Shown piece after piece: positions 8,432 through 17,248 of a stretch of 64,000 nucleotides of DNA (position 1 is the first letter of the stretch; each line of letters begins with the position of its first letter). The notes under the pieces were generated by a model, which worked only from the letters and a program-made list of their open reading frames with translations, did not search any database and was not told the DNA's origin. The stretch covers positions 186,001 to 250,000 of the forward strand of contig NZ_QPIE01000005.1 of the NCBI RefSeq assembly GCF_003336205.1. The letters are read 5' to 3'. Origin of the DNA: Chryseobacterium lacus (GTDB lineage Bacteria; Bacteroidota; Bacteroidia; Flavobacteriales; Weeksellaceae). A program made the position numbers and the translations under genes.

Positions 8432-10210
8432 ATGTCTGAAACTAAAGACACGGTTCTTTTGAACCAAAACGTAGCACCTGAACAATTTGACTGGGATTCT
8501 TTCGAATCCGGGCTAGATGCTGAGGCAAGAAAAGAAAAAAGCGATCTGGAAGAAATTTACAAAGGATCTCTGAACAACCTAGATGACAATGATGTCTTGG
8601 TAGGAAAAGTGGTAAGACTTACCGACAAAGAAGCCATCGTGGACATCAACTTCAAGTCTGAAGGTGTGATTTCTCTGAACGAATTCCGTTACAACAGCGG
8701 CCTGAAAGTAGGCGACGAAGTAGAAGTAATGGTGGACAAAAGAGAAGACAAAACCGGACAACTGCAGCTTTCCCACAGAAAAGCGAGAACGCTGAAAGCT
8801 TGGGACAAGGTAAACGAACTTCACGAAACTGGTGAAATCGTAAACGGTTTTGTAAAATCCAGAACCAAAGGAGGTATGATCGTAGATATCCACGGTATCG
8901 AAGCGTTCCTTCCGGGTTCTCAAATTGATGTGAAACCAATCAAAGATTACGATCAATACGTAGGAAAAACAATGGAATTCAAGGTGGTGAAAATCAATCC
9001 TGAATTTAAAAACGTTGTTGTTTCTCATAAAGCGCTTATTGAAGCAGATCTTGAAGGACAGAAGAGAGAGATCATTGGTCAGTTAGAAAAAGGACAGGTT
9101 CTGGAAGGAACTGTGAAGAATATCACTTCTTATGGTGTATTCGTTGACCTTGGTGGTGTAGACGGATTAGTACACATTACCGACCTTTCCTGGAGCAGAG
9201 TGAACCATCCTTCAGAAGTTCTGGAAGATGGACAAACTGTGAAAGTGGTAATTCTTGATTTCGATGACGAAAAAACAAGAATCCAGTTGGGTATGAAGCA
9301 GCTTGATGCTCATCCTTGGGATGCCCTTTCTGCCGATATGAAAATTGGCGATAAAGTAACCGGAAAGGTAGTGGTTCTTGCAGATTATGGTGCGTTTGTT
9401 GAAATCGCGCCTGGTGTAGAAGGACTTATTCACGTTTCTGAAATGTCTTGGTCTACTCACTTGAGAAGTGCCGGAGATTTCGTAAAAGTAGGCGACGAAG
9501 TAGAAGCTGAAGTACTGACTCTGGACAGAGAAGAAAGAAAAATTTCCTTGGGTATCAAGCAATTGACTAAAGATCCTTGGGAAAATATCGAAGCTAAATA
9601 TCCTGTTGGTTCACAACATTCCGGAATCGTTAGAAACTTCACCAATTTTGGTGTTTTCGTAGAACTGGAAGAAGGTATCGACGGATTAATCTATATTTCT
9701 GATCTTTCCTGGACTAAGAAAATCAAGCATCCTTCAGAGTTCTGCAACGTAGGCGATAAGCTGGATGTTGTAGTATTGGAACTGGATACTGCTGCCAGAA
9801 GACTTTCTTTGGGACACAAGCAACTTCAGGAAAATCCTTGGGATAAATTTGAAACCAAATATGCTGAAGGAACGGTACATGAAGGTAAAGCGACAGACGT
9901 TTTCGATAAAGGAGCTCAGGTTCAGTTCGAAGATGCTGAAGTAGAAGCTTTCTGCCCTTCAAGATTATTGGAAAAAGAAGACGGTTCCAAAATCAAAAAA
10001 GGTGAAGATGCTCAGTTTAAAGTGATTGAATTCAACAAAGAATTCAAGAGAGTAGTAGTTTCCCACACCGGAATTTTCCGCGACGAGGAAAGAAGAAACA
10101 TGAAAGATGCTTCTTCTAAACCATCTGCTTCATCAGGCGAAGAAAAAACCACTCTTGGTGATATGGACGTCTTAGCAGAATTGAAAAAGAAAATGGAAGG
10201 CGGAAACTAA
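8432..10210 (+). CDS. rpsA: 30S ribosomal protein S1
   Basis: A 592-residue RNA-binding protein made of about six OB-fold S1 repeats; typical repeat cores are GTVKNITSYGVFVDLGGVDGLVHITDLSW, GKVVVLADYGAFVEIAPGVEGLIHVSEMSW and GIVRNFTNFGVFVELEEGIDGLIYISDLSW, each ending in a KxxLGxKQL-type strand. It helps mRNAs without strong Shine-Dalgarno sequences bind the 30S subunit, which fits the weak SD signals in this genome. The acidic N-terminus precedes repeat 1 near residue 50; the C-terminal tail (about 565-592) is charged. It has its own promoter at 8288-8316 and a strong terminator at 10234, so it is monocistronic. Confidence 0.98.
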   Translation: MSETKDTVLLNQNVAPEQFDWDSFESGLDAEARKEKSDLEEIYKGSLNNLDDNDVLVGKVVRLTDKEAIVDINFKSEGVISLNEFRYNSGLKVGDEVEVMVDKREDKTGQLQLSHRKARTLKAWDKVNELHETGEIVNGFVKSRTKGGMIVDIHGIEAFLPGSQIDVKPIKDYDQYVGKTMEFKVVKINPEFKNVVVSHKALIEADLEGQKREIIGQLEKGQVLEGTVKNITSYGVFVDLGGVDGLVHITDLSWSRVNHPSEVLEDGQTVKVVILDFDDEKTRIQLGMKQLDAHPWDALSADMKIGDKVTGKVVVLADYGAFVEIAPGVEGLIHVSEMSWSTHLRSAGDFVKVGDEVEAEVLTLDREERKISLGIKQLTKDPWENIEAKYPVGSQHSGIVRNFTNFGVFVELEEGIDGLIYISDLSWTKKIKHPSEFCNVGDKLDVVVLELDTAARRLSLGHKQLQENPWDKFETKYAEGTVHEGKATDVFDKGAQVQFEDAEVEAFCPSRLLEKEDGSKIKKGEDAQFKVIEFNKEFKRVVVSHTGIFRDEERRNMKDASSKPSASSGEEKTTLGDMDVLAELKKKMEGGN

Positions 10211-10233
10211 TCCCGACTTGCATTCATCATAGA

Positions 10234-10259
10234 GCCACTTCGAAAGGAGTGGTTTTTTG
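10234..10259 (+). terminator. Intrinsic terminator of rpsA
   Basis: A perfect hairpin CCACTTC-GAAA-GGAGTGG (10235-10252, one G-U pair, GNRA tetraloop) is followed by a run of T. Confidence 0.9.
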
Positions 10260-10305
10260 TTTTCGTTAAATTAAAAAGTGTAATTTAGATTCACATTTTT
10301 TTATC

Positions 10306-12861
10306 ATGAAGAAAATTGTTCTGTCTATTGCTTTGCTTTTAGTTTCGGGAATAACTACCGCACAAGATTATCATCAACTGTTGAAAGAGTTTCTGAAACA
10401 AAATCAGGAACAGCATTTCAGTAGATCCGGATTGTCGGATTTTACGGTGGATAATGAAGATTATTCTGAATCGATGAAAGCTTCTGTGTTGAAATTACAG
10501 CAAACTTTACATGGAATCCCAGTGTTTAATGGCGTAGCTACAGCGTTGATAAAAGAGGGTAAAGTAAGCTATTTTGCTGATAATTTTGTGAGAGAAATGA
10601 GAACGGTGACTTCTCCTGCGCCTGTTTTAGAGGTAGAATCTGCTTTTCAGAAAGCGCTGAAAATAAAACAAATTTCTGATCACAATCCGTTTGAAATTCT
10701 TCTTTTTCATGAAAAAACATCTTCGCTTCAGCATCCCGTAAAATACCGGCTTACTTATTTTTTAGAAAATCAGGAACTGAAACTGGGCTACGAATTTCAT
10801 TTTCATGAACAGCAATCTTCCAATTACTGGAATATGATTGTGGATGCCAATACGGGAACTTTGCTTCACGAACAGAATCTGACACTCTCTTGTAATTTTC
10901 ATGATCACAACCAGAATATCACAGAAAAAATTACTGCGAATAAAAAAGAAAATAAAAGCAATGTTTTCAAATCTGCTGACCAGGCGGCGTACCGTGTATT
11001 TCCAATTCCTATAGAAAGCCCGAATTTTGGAAACCGCTTTTTGGTGGCCAATCCTTGGTTTGCTGACGCTTCTCCGCAAGGTTGGCATTCCGTGGGGAAT
11101 ACTGTCTTCACGATCACCAGAGGAAATAATGTATATGCTTATGAAGATCAAAATGCTAAAGATATTCCCGGATTTTCGCCCGATGGAGGATCGGCAAGAG
11201 TTTTTGATTTTCCTTTAAATTTGGATCAACCACCAAATAATAACCTGTCAGCTTCAGTAACGCAGCTTTTTTATAGCATTAATAAATCTCATGATATTTT
11301 TTATCGGCTGGGCTTTACGGAAACAGCGAGAAATTTTCAGAACAATAATTTTGGAAAAGGAGGACTGGGAAATGATGAGGTGTTAGCGGAATCTCAGGAT
11401 TTATCGGATCAGAATAACTCTACTTTTTATACACCTCCGGAAGGAACAAATCCACGCATGCAGATGTTTCTCTGGAGTTCGCAACTCATTCAGCGGCTGT
11501 TTTATAATCAGCCCGTTTCTGCTGCGGTTCGTCAGCCGGTTTCAAGGCCTGCAGCTTTCGGAACGGCACTTACTTCAACAGGAATTACGGGCGATGTTGC
11601 GATTGCTCCCGTATTGGACGCCTGTTCTCCTGTCGCTTCCGGAATTTTAGCGGGAAAAATTGGCCTCGCTGAAAGAGGAAATTGCAATTTTACTGAGAAA
11701 GTCAAAAACATCCAGAATGCGGGCGCAGTCGCCGCAGTAATTTATAACGCCGCTTCTTCTACGGATCTCGTCAATATGGGCGGAACAGATTCCAGCATTA
11801 CCATTCCATCTATTTTAATTGAACATTCTGAAGGAGAATTTATTAAAAATACCATCAGTTCAGGACAAAACGTAAATATTACTTTAAAAGAAGATCCTGG
11901 AAATATAAAATGGGTGGACGGCAGTTTTGATAACGGAATTATGATCCACGAATATGGGCATGGTATTACCAATCGCCTCACCGGCAACGGATATTCGTGT
12001 CTGAATAAGAACATTTCGAAAGAACAAATGGGCGAAGGTTGGTCAGATTTTTTTGCGTTAATGCTCACCAATCAACCTGATGCTGCTGCCAGTGTTCCGA
12101 GATCCATCGGATCCTTCGCAGTGAGTCAAAATGCAGACGGCATCGGAATACGCCCGGCAAAATATTCTCCGGATTTCAGTATCAATAATTACACCTATGG
12201 AAAAACCAACGGAATGGAATTTATGGATGAGGGTAAAATGGTGCCCGATGTACATTCTATTGGTTTTGTCTGGGCTACTATTCTCTGGGATTTACACTGG
12301 AAATTTGTTGAAAAATACGGATATTCCGCAGATGTGATGGCGGATAATAAAAACGGAAGTACGAGAGTTCTGCAAACCGTCCTTGATGCGCTGAAACTTC
12401 AGGAATGCAATCCGAATTTTATTTCCGGAAGAGATGCGGTGATTGCTGCTGACATCGCTTCCACCAATGGGGAAAACCGCTGCATGATCTGGGAAACGTT
12501 TGCCAGAAGGGGAGTAGGAGCAAAAGCTTCCGCAGGTTTAAAAGCGGATATTAACGATCAGACAGAAGATTTTTCTGTTCCCTCCGAATGCGAAAATACC
12601 GCACTGCTTTCAGAAACCGAACTGAAACTGTATCCGAATCCTGCCGGAGAACGCTATTACATTCGTTTTCCGCTTAGCATGTTTGGCAAAGTTTTTATCG
12701 AAATTTATGACGCTGCAGGAAGGCGGGTTCAGTCTGAAGAAAGGCTCGTTGTGCAAATGCAGCAGGAATTTTCAACCGGCCAACTCACTAAAGGCTTGTA
12801 TTACCTGAAAATAAAAGCCAATGGAAAAGAGAAAACATTGAAACTTTTGGTAGCGAGATAA
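10306..12861 (+). CDS. Secreted M36 (fungalysin) zinc metallopeptidase with PA domain and T9SS sorting domain
   Basis: An 851-residue extracellular protease. A signal peptide (MKKIVLSIALLLVSGITTAQ, cleavage near 19-20) and a thermolysin/fungalysin propeptide (about 20-190) precede the catalytic region. A protease-associated domain (about 410-530; GILAGKIGLAERGNCNFTEKV) is inserted before the active site. The zinc site is His548-Glu549-Tyr-Gly-His552, with Glu577 in MGEGWSDFF as the likely third ligand. The last 75 residues (LKLYPNPAGERYYIRFP... to LKLLVAR) are a type A C-terminal sorting domain for type IX secretion. It should be exported by T9SS and degrade proteins outside the cell. The gene stands alone between two strong terminators. 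Confidence 0.95.
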   Translation: MKKIVLSIALLLVSGITTAQDYHQLLKEFLKQNQEQHFSRSGLSDFTVDNEDYSESMKASVLKLQQTLHGIPVFNGVATALIKEGKVSYFADNFVREMRTVTSPAPVLEVESAFQKALKIKQISDHNPFEILLFHEKTSSLQHPVKYRLTYFLENQELKLGYEFHFHEQQSSNYWNMIVDANTGTLLHEQNLTLSCNFHDHNQNITEKITANKKENKSNVFKSADQAAYRVFPIPIESPNFGNRFLVANPWFADASPQGWHSVGNTVFTITRGNNVYAYEDQNAKDIPGFSPDGGSARVFDFPLNLDQPPNNNLSASVTQLFYSINKSHDIFYRLGFTETARNFQNNNFGKGGLGNDEVLAESQDLSDQNNSTFYTPPEGTNPRMQMFLWSSQLIQRLFYNQPVSAAVRQPVSRPAAFGTALTSTGITGDVAIAPVLDACSPVASGILAGKIGLAERGNCNFTEKVKNIQNAGAVAAVIYNAASSTDLVNMGGTDSSITIPSILIEHSEGEFIKNTISSGQNVNITLKEDPGNIKWVDGSFDNGIMIHEYGHGITNRLTGNGYSCLNKNISKEQMGEGWSDFFALMLTNQPDAAASVPRSIGSFAVSQNADGIGIRPAKYSPDFSINNYTYGKTNGMEFMDEGKMVPDVHSIGFVWATILWDLHWKFVEKYGYSADVMADNKNGSTRVLQTVLDALKLQECNPNFISGRDAVIAADIASTNGENRCMIWETFARRGVGAKASAGLKADINDQTEDFSVPSECENTALLSETELKLYPNPAGERYYIRFPLSMFGKVFIEIYDAAGRRVQSEERLVVQMQQEFSTGQLTKGLYYLKIKANGKEKTLKLLVAR

Positions 12862-12872
12862 TTATAAAAATG

Positions 12873-12905
12873 AAAAAACCACCTGAAAGTTTCGGGTGGT
12901 TTTTC
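12873..12905. terminator. Bidirectional terminator between the M36 peptidase and rplS
   Basis: The arms CCACCTGAA (12879-12887) and TTCGGGTGG (12891-12899, one G-U pair) form a hairpin with an A run on the left and a T run on the right. It can end both the rightward peptidase transcript and the leftward rplS transcript. Confidence 0.88.
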
Positions 12906-12926
12906 CTATTGTTGTTGTCTGAATTC

Positions 12927-13283
12927 TTATTTCTTTTTGAAAGGAACGTCTTTAATTCTCGCTTTCTTCCCTCTAAGGTCTCTGAAATAGAAGATTCTCG
13001 CTCTTCTTACTTTACCTCTTCTGTCTACTTCGATCTTTTGCAACGCAGGCATATTGATCGGGAATACTCTTTCTACACCAACATCACCACTCATTTTTCT
13101 GATGGTAAACATTTTAGTAGCACCTGTTCCTCTCACCTGAATCACGGTTCCTTTAAAGAACTGAGTTCTGGTTTTGTTACCTTCTCTAATTTCGGTGTAA
13201 ACGGTGATGGTGTCACCGGCTTTAAATTCTGGGAACTCCTTCTTAGCAATGTACTTGTCTTGTACGTACTTTAATAAATCCAT
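12927..13283 (-). CDS. rplS: 50S ribosomal protein L19
   Basis: A 118-residue ribosomal protein at the 30S-50S interface. The sequence shows the family core from FKAGDTITVYTEIREGNKTRTQFFKGTVIQVRG through GVERVFPINMPALQKIEV to the basic C-terminus RRGKVRRARIFYFRDLRGKKARIK. Length is normal for the family. The gene is alone, with its own promoter (13355-13385) and a leader of about 65 nt. In proteobacteria rplS sits with rpsP, rimM and trmD; here it is isolated, as is common in Flavobacteriia. Confidence 0.98.
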   Translation of the reverse strand: MDLLKYVQDKYIAKKEFPEFKAGDTITVYTEIREGNKTRTQFFKGTVIQVRGTGATKMFTIRKMSGDVGVERVFPINMPALQKIEVDRRGKVRRARIFYFRDLRGKKARIKDVPFKKK

Positions 13284-13354
13284 TATTATTAAATAAAAAT
13301 AAATTGAAGCTAAACAACATTCACGGCCTTCGTCAGAGGTTGGTTAACAGGTTG

Positions 13355-13385
13355 CAAAAATAGAACAAAATTTACAAACAGCCAA
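13355..13385 (-). promoter_or_regulatory. rplS promoter
   Basis: On the minus strand, TTG (13383-13385) is separated by 20 nt from TATTTTTG (13355-13362), matching TTG-N-TAnnTTTG. The start of transcription would be near 13348. Confidence 0.72.
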
Positions 13386-13530
13386 CTTTTTATTATAATT
13401 TTAGTGGAATGAAATATAGCTTAAAAATCAGTAGGTGAACTCCATACAGAAACTGCCTGCTTTCCCGAAGTCAAAGTTCGGTATTTCATAAAAATTCAGT
13501 AATTTCATCCCATTAAATTTTAGTTTTAAA

Positions 13531-14235
13531 ATGATAGACAAACGTGTTAAAAATGCTAAGGAAGCTATTCAGGGAATAGAAAACGGAATGACGTTAATGT
13601 TGGGCGGCTTCGGCCTTTGCGGGATTCCAGAGAATTCCATTAATGCATTGGTGGAAAGCAATATTACTGACCTTACCTGTATTTCCAATAATGCCGGAGT
13701 GGACGATTTCGGACTCGGACTGCTGTTACAGAAAAGACAAATTAAGAAAATGATCGCTTCGTATGTAGGTGAAAATGCTGAATTTGAAAGACAAATGCTT
13801 TCCGGTGAACTGGATGTCGAACTGACACCACAGGGAACTTTAGCTGAGAAATGCCGAGCTGCGCAAGCCGGAATTCCTGCTTTTTATACACCAACCGGAT
13901 ATGGAACCGAAGTAGCCGAAGGAAAAGAAGAAAGAGAATTCCATGGTAAAATGCATATTCTGGAACACGCCTATGAAGCAGAATATGCCATTGTGAAAGC
14001 CTGGAAAGGAGACTATACAGGAAACCTGATTTTCAGAGGAACTGCCCGGAATTTTAACCTTCCTATGGCCGGAGCCGCAAAAATTACTATCGCTGAAGTT
14101 GAAGAACTGGTGGAACCGGGAATGCTGGATCCCAATGAAATTCATATTCCCGGAATCATGGTACAGCGCATCTTTCAGGGGGAGAAATATGAAAAAAGAA
14201 TTGAACGGGTAACGACAAGAAAAAGAAAAGACTGA
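13531..14235 (+). CDS. scoA: 3-oxoacid CoA-transferase, subunit A
   Basis: The 234-residue alpha subunit of a succinyl-CoA:3-ketoacid CoA-transferase. It shows the family I CoA-transferase pattern ([65 protein letters not shown]). The complex moves CoA from succinyl-CoA to acetoacetate, in the cytoplasm, for ketone-body use or branched-chain and lysine/tyrosine degradation. Its TGA overlaps the ATG of the next gene by one base (TGATG), which implies translational coupling and 1:1 subunits. The basic tail RVTTRKRKD is slightly long but unremarkable. Confidence 0.95.
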   Translation: MIDKRVKNAKEAIQGIENGMTLMLGGFGLCGIPENSINALVESNITDLTCISNNAGVDDFGLGLLLQKRQIKKMIASYVGENAEFERQMLSGELDVELTPQGTLAEKCRAAQAGIPAFYTPTGYGTEVAEGKEEREFHGKMHILEHAYEAEYAIVKAWKGDYTGNLIFRGTARNFNLPMAGAAKITIAEVEELVEPGMLDPNEIHIPGIMVQRIFQGEKYEKRIERVTTRKRKD

Positions 14236-14891
14236 TGTTAACAAAAGAACAAATAGCAAAAAGGATTTCGAAAGAAGTAAAGGACGGATATTACGTGAAC
14301 TTAGGCATCGGAATTCCGACGTTGGTCGCCAATTATGTTCCCGAAAACCTTTCGGTAGATTTCCAGAGTGAAAACGGAGTTTTGGGAATGGGCCCTTTTC
14401 CGTATGAAGGCGAGGAGGATGCCGATCTCATTAATGCCGGCAAACAAACGATCACCACGCTTCCGGGTGCTTCTTTTTTCGATTCGGCTTTCAGTTTTGG
14501 GATGATCCGAAGCCAGAAAGTGGATCTCACGATACTTGGAGCCATGGAAGTTACCGAAGAAGGCGATATCGCCAGCTGGAAAATTCCCGGGAAAATGGTG
14601 AAAGGAATGGGCGGTGCTATGGATTTGGTGGCTTCTGCACAGAATATTATTGTCGCTATGATGCACACCAACAAGGCTGGTGAAAGTAAAATACTGAAAA
14701 AATGTACCCTTCCGCTTACGGGAGTAAAATGTGTAAAAAAAATAGTCACCGATATCGCCGTGATGGAAGTTACCGAAAACGGACTGAAACTTCTGGAAAG
14801 AGCGCCCGGTGTTTCCGTGGAAGATATTGTAAAAGCCACAGAAGCTACGCTGATTATTGATGGGGAAATCCCCGAAATGGTGATTGATTAA
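14235..14891 (+). CDS. scoB: 3-oxoacid CoA-transferase, subunit B
   Basis: The 218-residue beta subunit that carries the catalytic glutamate in SENGVLGMGPFP (residue near 47), which forms the glutamyl-CoA thioester. Further family motifs are GIGIPTLVANYVP near the N-terminus and GAMEVTEEGDIASWKIPGKMVKGMGGAMDL in the middle. It is coupled to scoA by a one-base overlap. An 8-bp inverted repeat (14882-14903) spans its stop codon. crcB follows 19 bp downstream on the same strand and may be in the same transcript. Confidence 0.95.
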   Translation: MLTKEQIAKRISKEVKDGYYVNLGIGIPTLVANYVPENLSVDFQSENGVLGMGPFPYEGEEDADLINAGKQTITTLPGASFFDSAFSFGMIRSQKVDLTILGAMEVTEEGDIASWKIPGKMVKGMGGAMDLVASAQNIIVAMMHTNKAGESKILKKCTLPLTGVKCVKKIVTDIAVMEVTENGLKLLERAPGVSVEDIVKATEATLIIDGEIPEMVID

Positions 14892-14910
14892 AACCAATCA
14901 ATCTTCCGAA

Positions 14911-15270
14911 ATGAAAACACTCTTTTATATATTTCTGGGCGGCGGAGCAGGAAGTGTCTTGCGTTTTCTGATTTCCGGCTATACCCAGAAATGGTGGGTG
15001 TATAATAGTTTTCCGATGGGAACTTTTCTGGTCAATGTGCTGGGATGTTTTCTCATCGGAATTTTTTCAACATCTTTTCTGAAAAATGACAGCCTTCGAT
15101 TCTTCTTAATTGCAGGTTTTTGTGGCGGTTTCACTACTTTTTCAGCGTTATCAGCAGAAAGCTTTTCTCTTTGGCAAAGTGCAAATTACACCATTTTGTT
15201 GCTCTACATTTTACTCAGTATTCTGGCCGGAATAGTGGCTGTCATGCTGGGAGCGAAAATAAGCTCCTGA
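14911..15270 (+). CDS. crcB: Fluoride ion exporter CrcB/Fluc
   Basis: A small membrane protein of 119 residues with four predicted helices, of the CrcB/Fluc channel family. Visible hallmarks are GGGAGSVLRFLISGY, the FPMGTFLVNVLGCFLIGIF helix with the conserved Asn, and the pore segment GFCGGFTTFSALSAES with its Phe residues. It works as a dual-topology dimer exporting fluoride. I chose the ATG at 14911; a TTG at 14884 would overlap scoB and add nine non-conserved residues before the first helix. No fluoride riboswitch is seen upstream. Confidence 0.93.
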   Translation: MKTLFYIFLGGGAGSVLRFLISGYTQKWWVYNSFPMGTFLVNVLGCFLIGIFSTSFLKNDSLRFFLIAGFCGGFTTFSALSAESFSLWQSANYTILLLYILLSILAGIVAVMLGAKISS

Positions 15271-15354
15271 TGATGGAATCTGCGTCAGAAATGACAAATT
15301 ATCCGGACAGTTATCTTTTAATTCTGCAAACATTATTTCTACTCTGGTGAATTA

Positions 15355-17040
15355 TCAGTTCAGGTCACCATTTAATTTCTGTTCGAGTTTGCTGTTTTTC
15401 ATCCCGTAAAAGAAATAAATCAGCAGGCCGATGGCAAACCAAATTCCAAACCATAACCAGTTGTTGTGCGTCATTCCGGTCAGAAGATAAAGGCAGGAAG
15501 TTAATCCCAATAACGGAATCAAACTCAGGTTTCTGGTAACTGAAAGATAGCACAGCACTACATTAATCAACAAATAAATACATACGGATAAGCGGAATTC
15601 GCCTTCCAAAGGATCGCTCCAATGAGTAAGTTGATGAAAAAACTCTGGCTGCCAGTAATAAAACCCTGCTGCCACCGTGAAAAATAGCGGTGCGAAAATG
15701 TATTTGGAATTAACATACGGCATGTGAAATCTGCCTTTTAGTTTCTGTTTTCTGGGCATCAGTAAGATTCCGCCGTTTACTAAAACAAAAGCGAAAATGG
15801 TTCCGATACTGGTGAAATCCAGAATAAAAGATTTGTCTGTAAAAAGAATGGGAACTCCCACAGCGATTCCTGTGATAATGGTAGCAAATCCCGGTGTTTT
15901 GTATTTTTGATGTATTGTGGAAAAACGTTTTGGCAAAAGACCATCGCGGCTCATCGCATACCAAATTCGGGGTTGTCCCATTTGAAAAACCAACAATACA
16001 GTCGTAATGGCGAGAATTGCCGTCACGGAAACGATGAATTCCATCCACGGAAGATTACTGTTTTCAGGAGCGAAAATAAATGAAAGCGGATCGCCAATTC
16101 CGTCGAACTTTTTGTAATCTACCATGCCTGTTAATATCAGGGTGAGAGCAATGTAAACCAATGTGCTGATTACCAAAGAAATGATCATTCCTCTCGGTAA
16201 ATTTTTCTTTGGATTTTTGGTTTCTTCCGCAAGTACACTGAGCGCATCAAACCCAATATAAGCGAAGAAAACCCCTGAAACGGCAGCCATGACACCTGAA
16301 AAACCGTTCGGTATAAAAGAAGGAATTCCTTCGCGGTTCAGCGGTGACCAGTTGTCTGTATTGATATAAAACGCACCAATTCCAATGATGAGAAGAATTA
16401 CAGCGATTTTTAAAATGACCAGAATATTGTTGAAATTCTTGCTTTCTTTGATGCCAATATAAACCAATGCGGTAATCAAAATATTGATAATTAATGCCGG
16501 AATATCCGCAATAAATTTCAATCCACCCACGATGGGAGCTGTAGTCCATGCATTGATTAGTTCTCTGTTTTCAGAACCGTTTTCAAAAGCTTTTCTGGCT
16601 TCCGGATAACTGGTAGAAAGATAATCCGGCACGTGCATTCCCAGCCTTTCCAGAAAACTGGTAAAATAATCGCTCCAGGAAAAAGCGACATAAATATTTC
16701 CGAAAGAATATTCCATAATCAGCGCCCAACCGATGATCCAGGCCATCAGTTCTCCGAAACTCGCATAAGCATACGTGTAAGCTGAGCCTGCAACCGGAAT
16801 TCTGCTGGCAAATTCTGCATAAGAAAGTGCAGTAAATCCACATGCAACTCCGCAAATAATATAAAGGGAAATAACACCGGGACCGCCACGGAAAATAGCT
16901 TCTCCCAGACTGCTGAAACTTCCTGCGCCGATGATGGCCGCCAAACCAAAAAAAACAATGTCCCAAACTCCTAACACGCGGTTCAAAGAGGTGGGCTTGT
17001 CGGATTCGCTGTAAATTTTCTTTCTGAAAAGTTGATTCAT
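15355..17040 (-). CDS. APC-superfamily amino acid permease (cationic amino acid transporter type)
   Basis: A 561-residue inner-membrane transporter with about 13-14 hydrophobic segments. The start of TM1 has the substrate-binding unwound motif of the APC fold (GLAAIIGAGSFSSLGEA), and TM2-3 carry the conserved GFTALSYAEFASRIPVAGSAYTYAYASFGELMAWIIGWALIMEY region. The consensus PKKNLPRGMI after TM6 and the extra C-terminal helices fit the CAT subgroup, which moves basic or other amino acids. It is convergent with crcB and its stop lies 85 bp from the crcB stop. Substrate is not predictable from these motifs alone. Confidence 0.9.
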   Translation of the reverse strand: MNQLFRKKIYSESDKPTSLNRVLGVWDIVFFGLAAIIGAGSFSSLGEAIFRGGPGVISLYIICGVACGFTALSYAEFASRIPVAGSAYTYAYASFGELMAWIIGWALIMEYSFGNIYVAFSWSDYFTSFLERLGMHVPDYLSTSYPEARKAFENGSENRELINAWTTAPIVGGLKFIADIPALIINILITALVYIGIKESKNFNNILVILKIAVILLIIGIGAFYINTDNWSPLNREGIPSFIPNGFSGVMAAVSGVFFAYIGFDALSVLAEETKNPKKNLPRGMIISLVISTLVYIALTLILTGMVDYKKFDGIGDPLSFIFAPENSNLPWMEFIVSVTAILAITTVLLVFQMGQPRIWYAMSRDGLLPKRFSTIHQKYKTPGFATIITGIAVGVPILFTDKSFILDFTSIGTIFAFVLVNGGILLMPRKQKLKGRFHMPYVNSKYIFAPLFFTVAAGFYYWQPEFFHQLTHWSDPLEGEFRLSVCIYLLINVVLCYLSVTRNLSLIPLLGLTSCLYLLTGMTHNNWLWFGIWFAIGLLIYFFYGMKNSKLEQKLNGDLN

Positions 17041-17184
17041 ATCTTTAATTGAGGAAAAACAAATGTAATCATTTCAGAAAAATGATGATATTTCCCATCT
17101 GTTTTTTCTTAATTTAAGGTTAAGTTTTAACAAAAAAAAGCACATCGTTTGAAGTTATCCACATTTCCACATGATCAAAAATAC

Positions 17185-17215
17185 TTGTCCACATCATAAG
17201 TTTTCAATATTTTTG
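17185..17215 (+). promoter_or_regulatory. Promoter of the TPR-barrel gene pair
   Basis: TTG at 17185-17187 and TATTTTTG at 17208-17215 are separated by 20 nt. The site lies downstream of an in-frame ATG at 17171, which shows that the upstream ATG cannot be the start and that the ATG at 17249 is used. Confidence 0.75.
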
Positions 17216-17248
17216 TTAATAAATAATCCACTTTCTAAGACTCAGAAA

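Noticed and set aside
8579-9028. 149-codon open frame on the minus strand within rpsA
   Set aside because: It is antisense to a highly conserved ribosomal protein gene, rich in Phe, His and Tyr as expected for a shadow of coding DNA, with no promoter.
12870-13274. 134-codon plus-strand frame opposite rplS
   Set aside because: It begins in the bidirectional terminator and runs antisense to L19.
13338-13356. TTAACAGGTTGC resembling the REP tail ATTAACAGGTC
   Set aside because: No adjacent stem-loop of the REP type, and it overlaps the rplS promoter region; the match is partial and probably chance.
14301-14897. 198-codon minus-strand frame opposite scoB
   Set aside because: Composition is that of a shadow frame and scoB is clearly the real gene with conserved catalytic motifs.
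14860-14911. Possible fluoride riboswitch before crcB
   Set aside because: The space between scoB and crcB is only 19 bp and none of the conserved pseudoknot elements can be seen.
15271-15351. 25-codon frame between crcB and the permease gene
   Set aside because: Short, no promoter or conservation argument, lies between convergent genes; likely chance.
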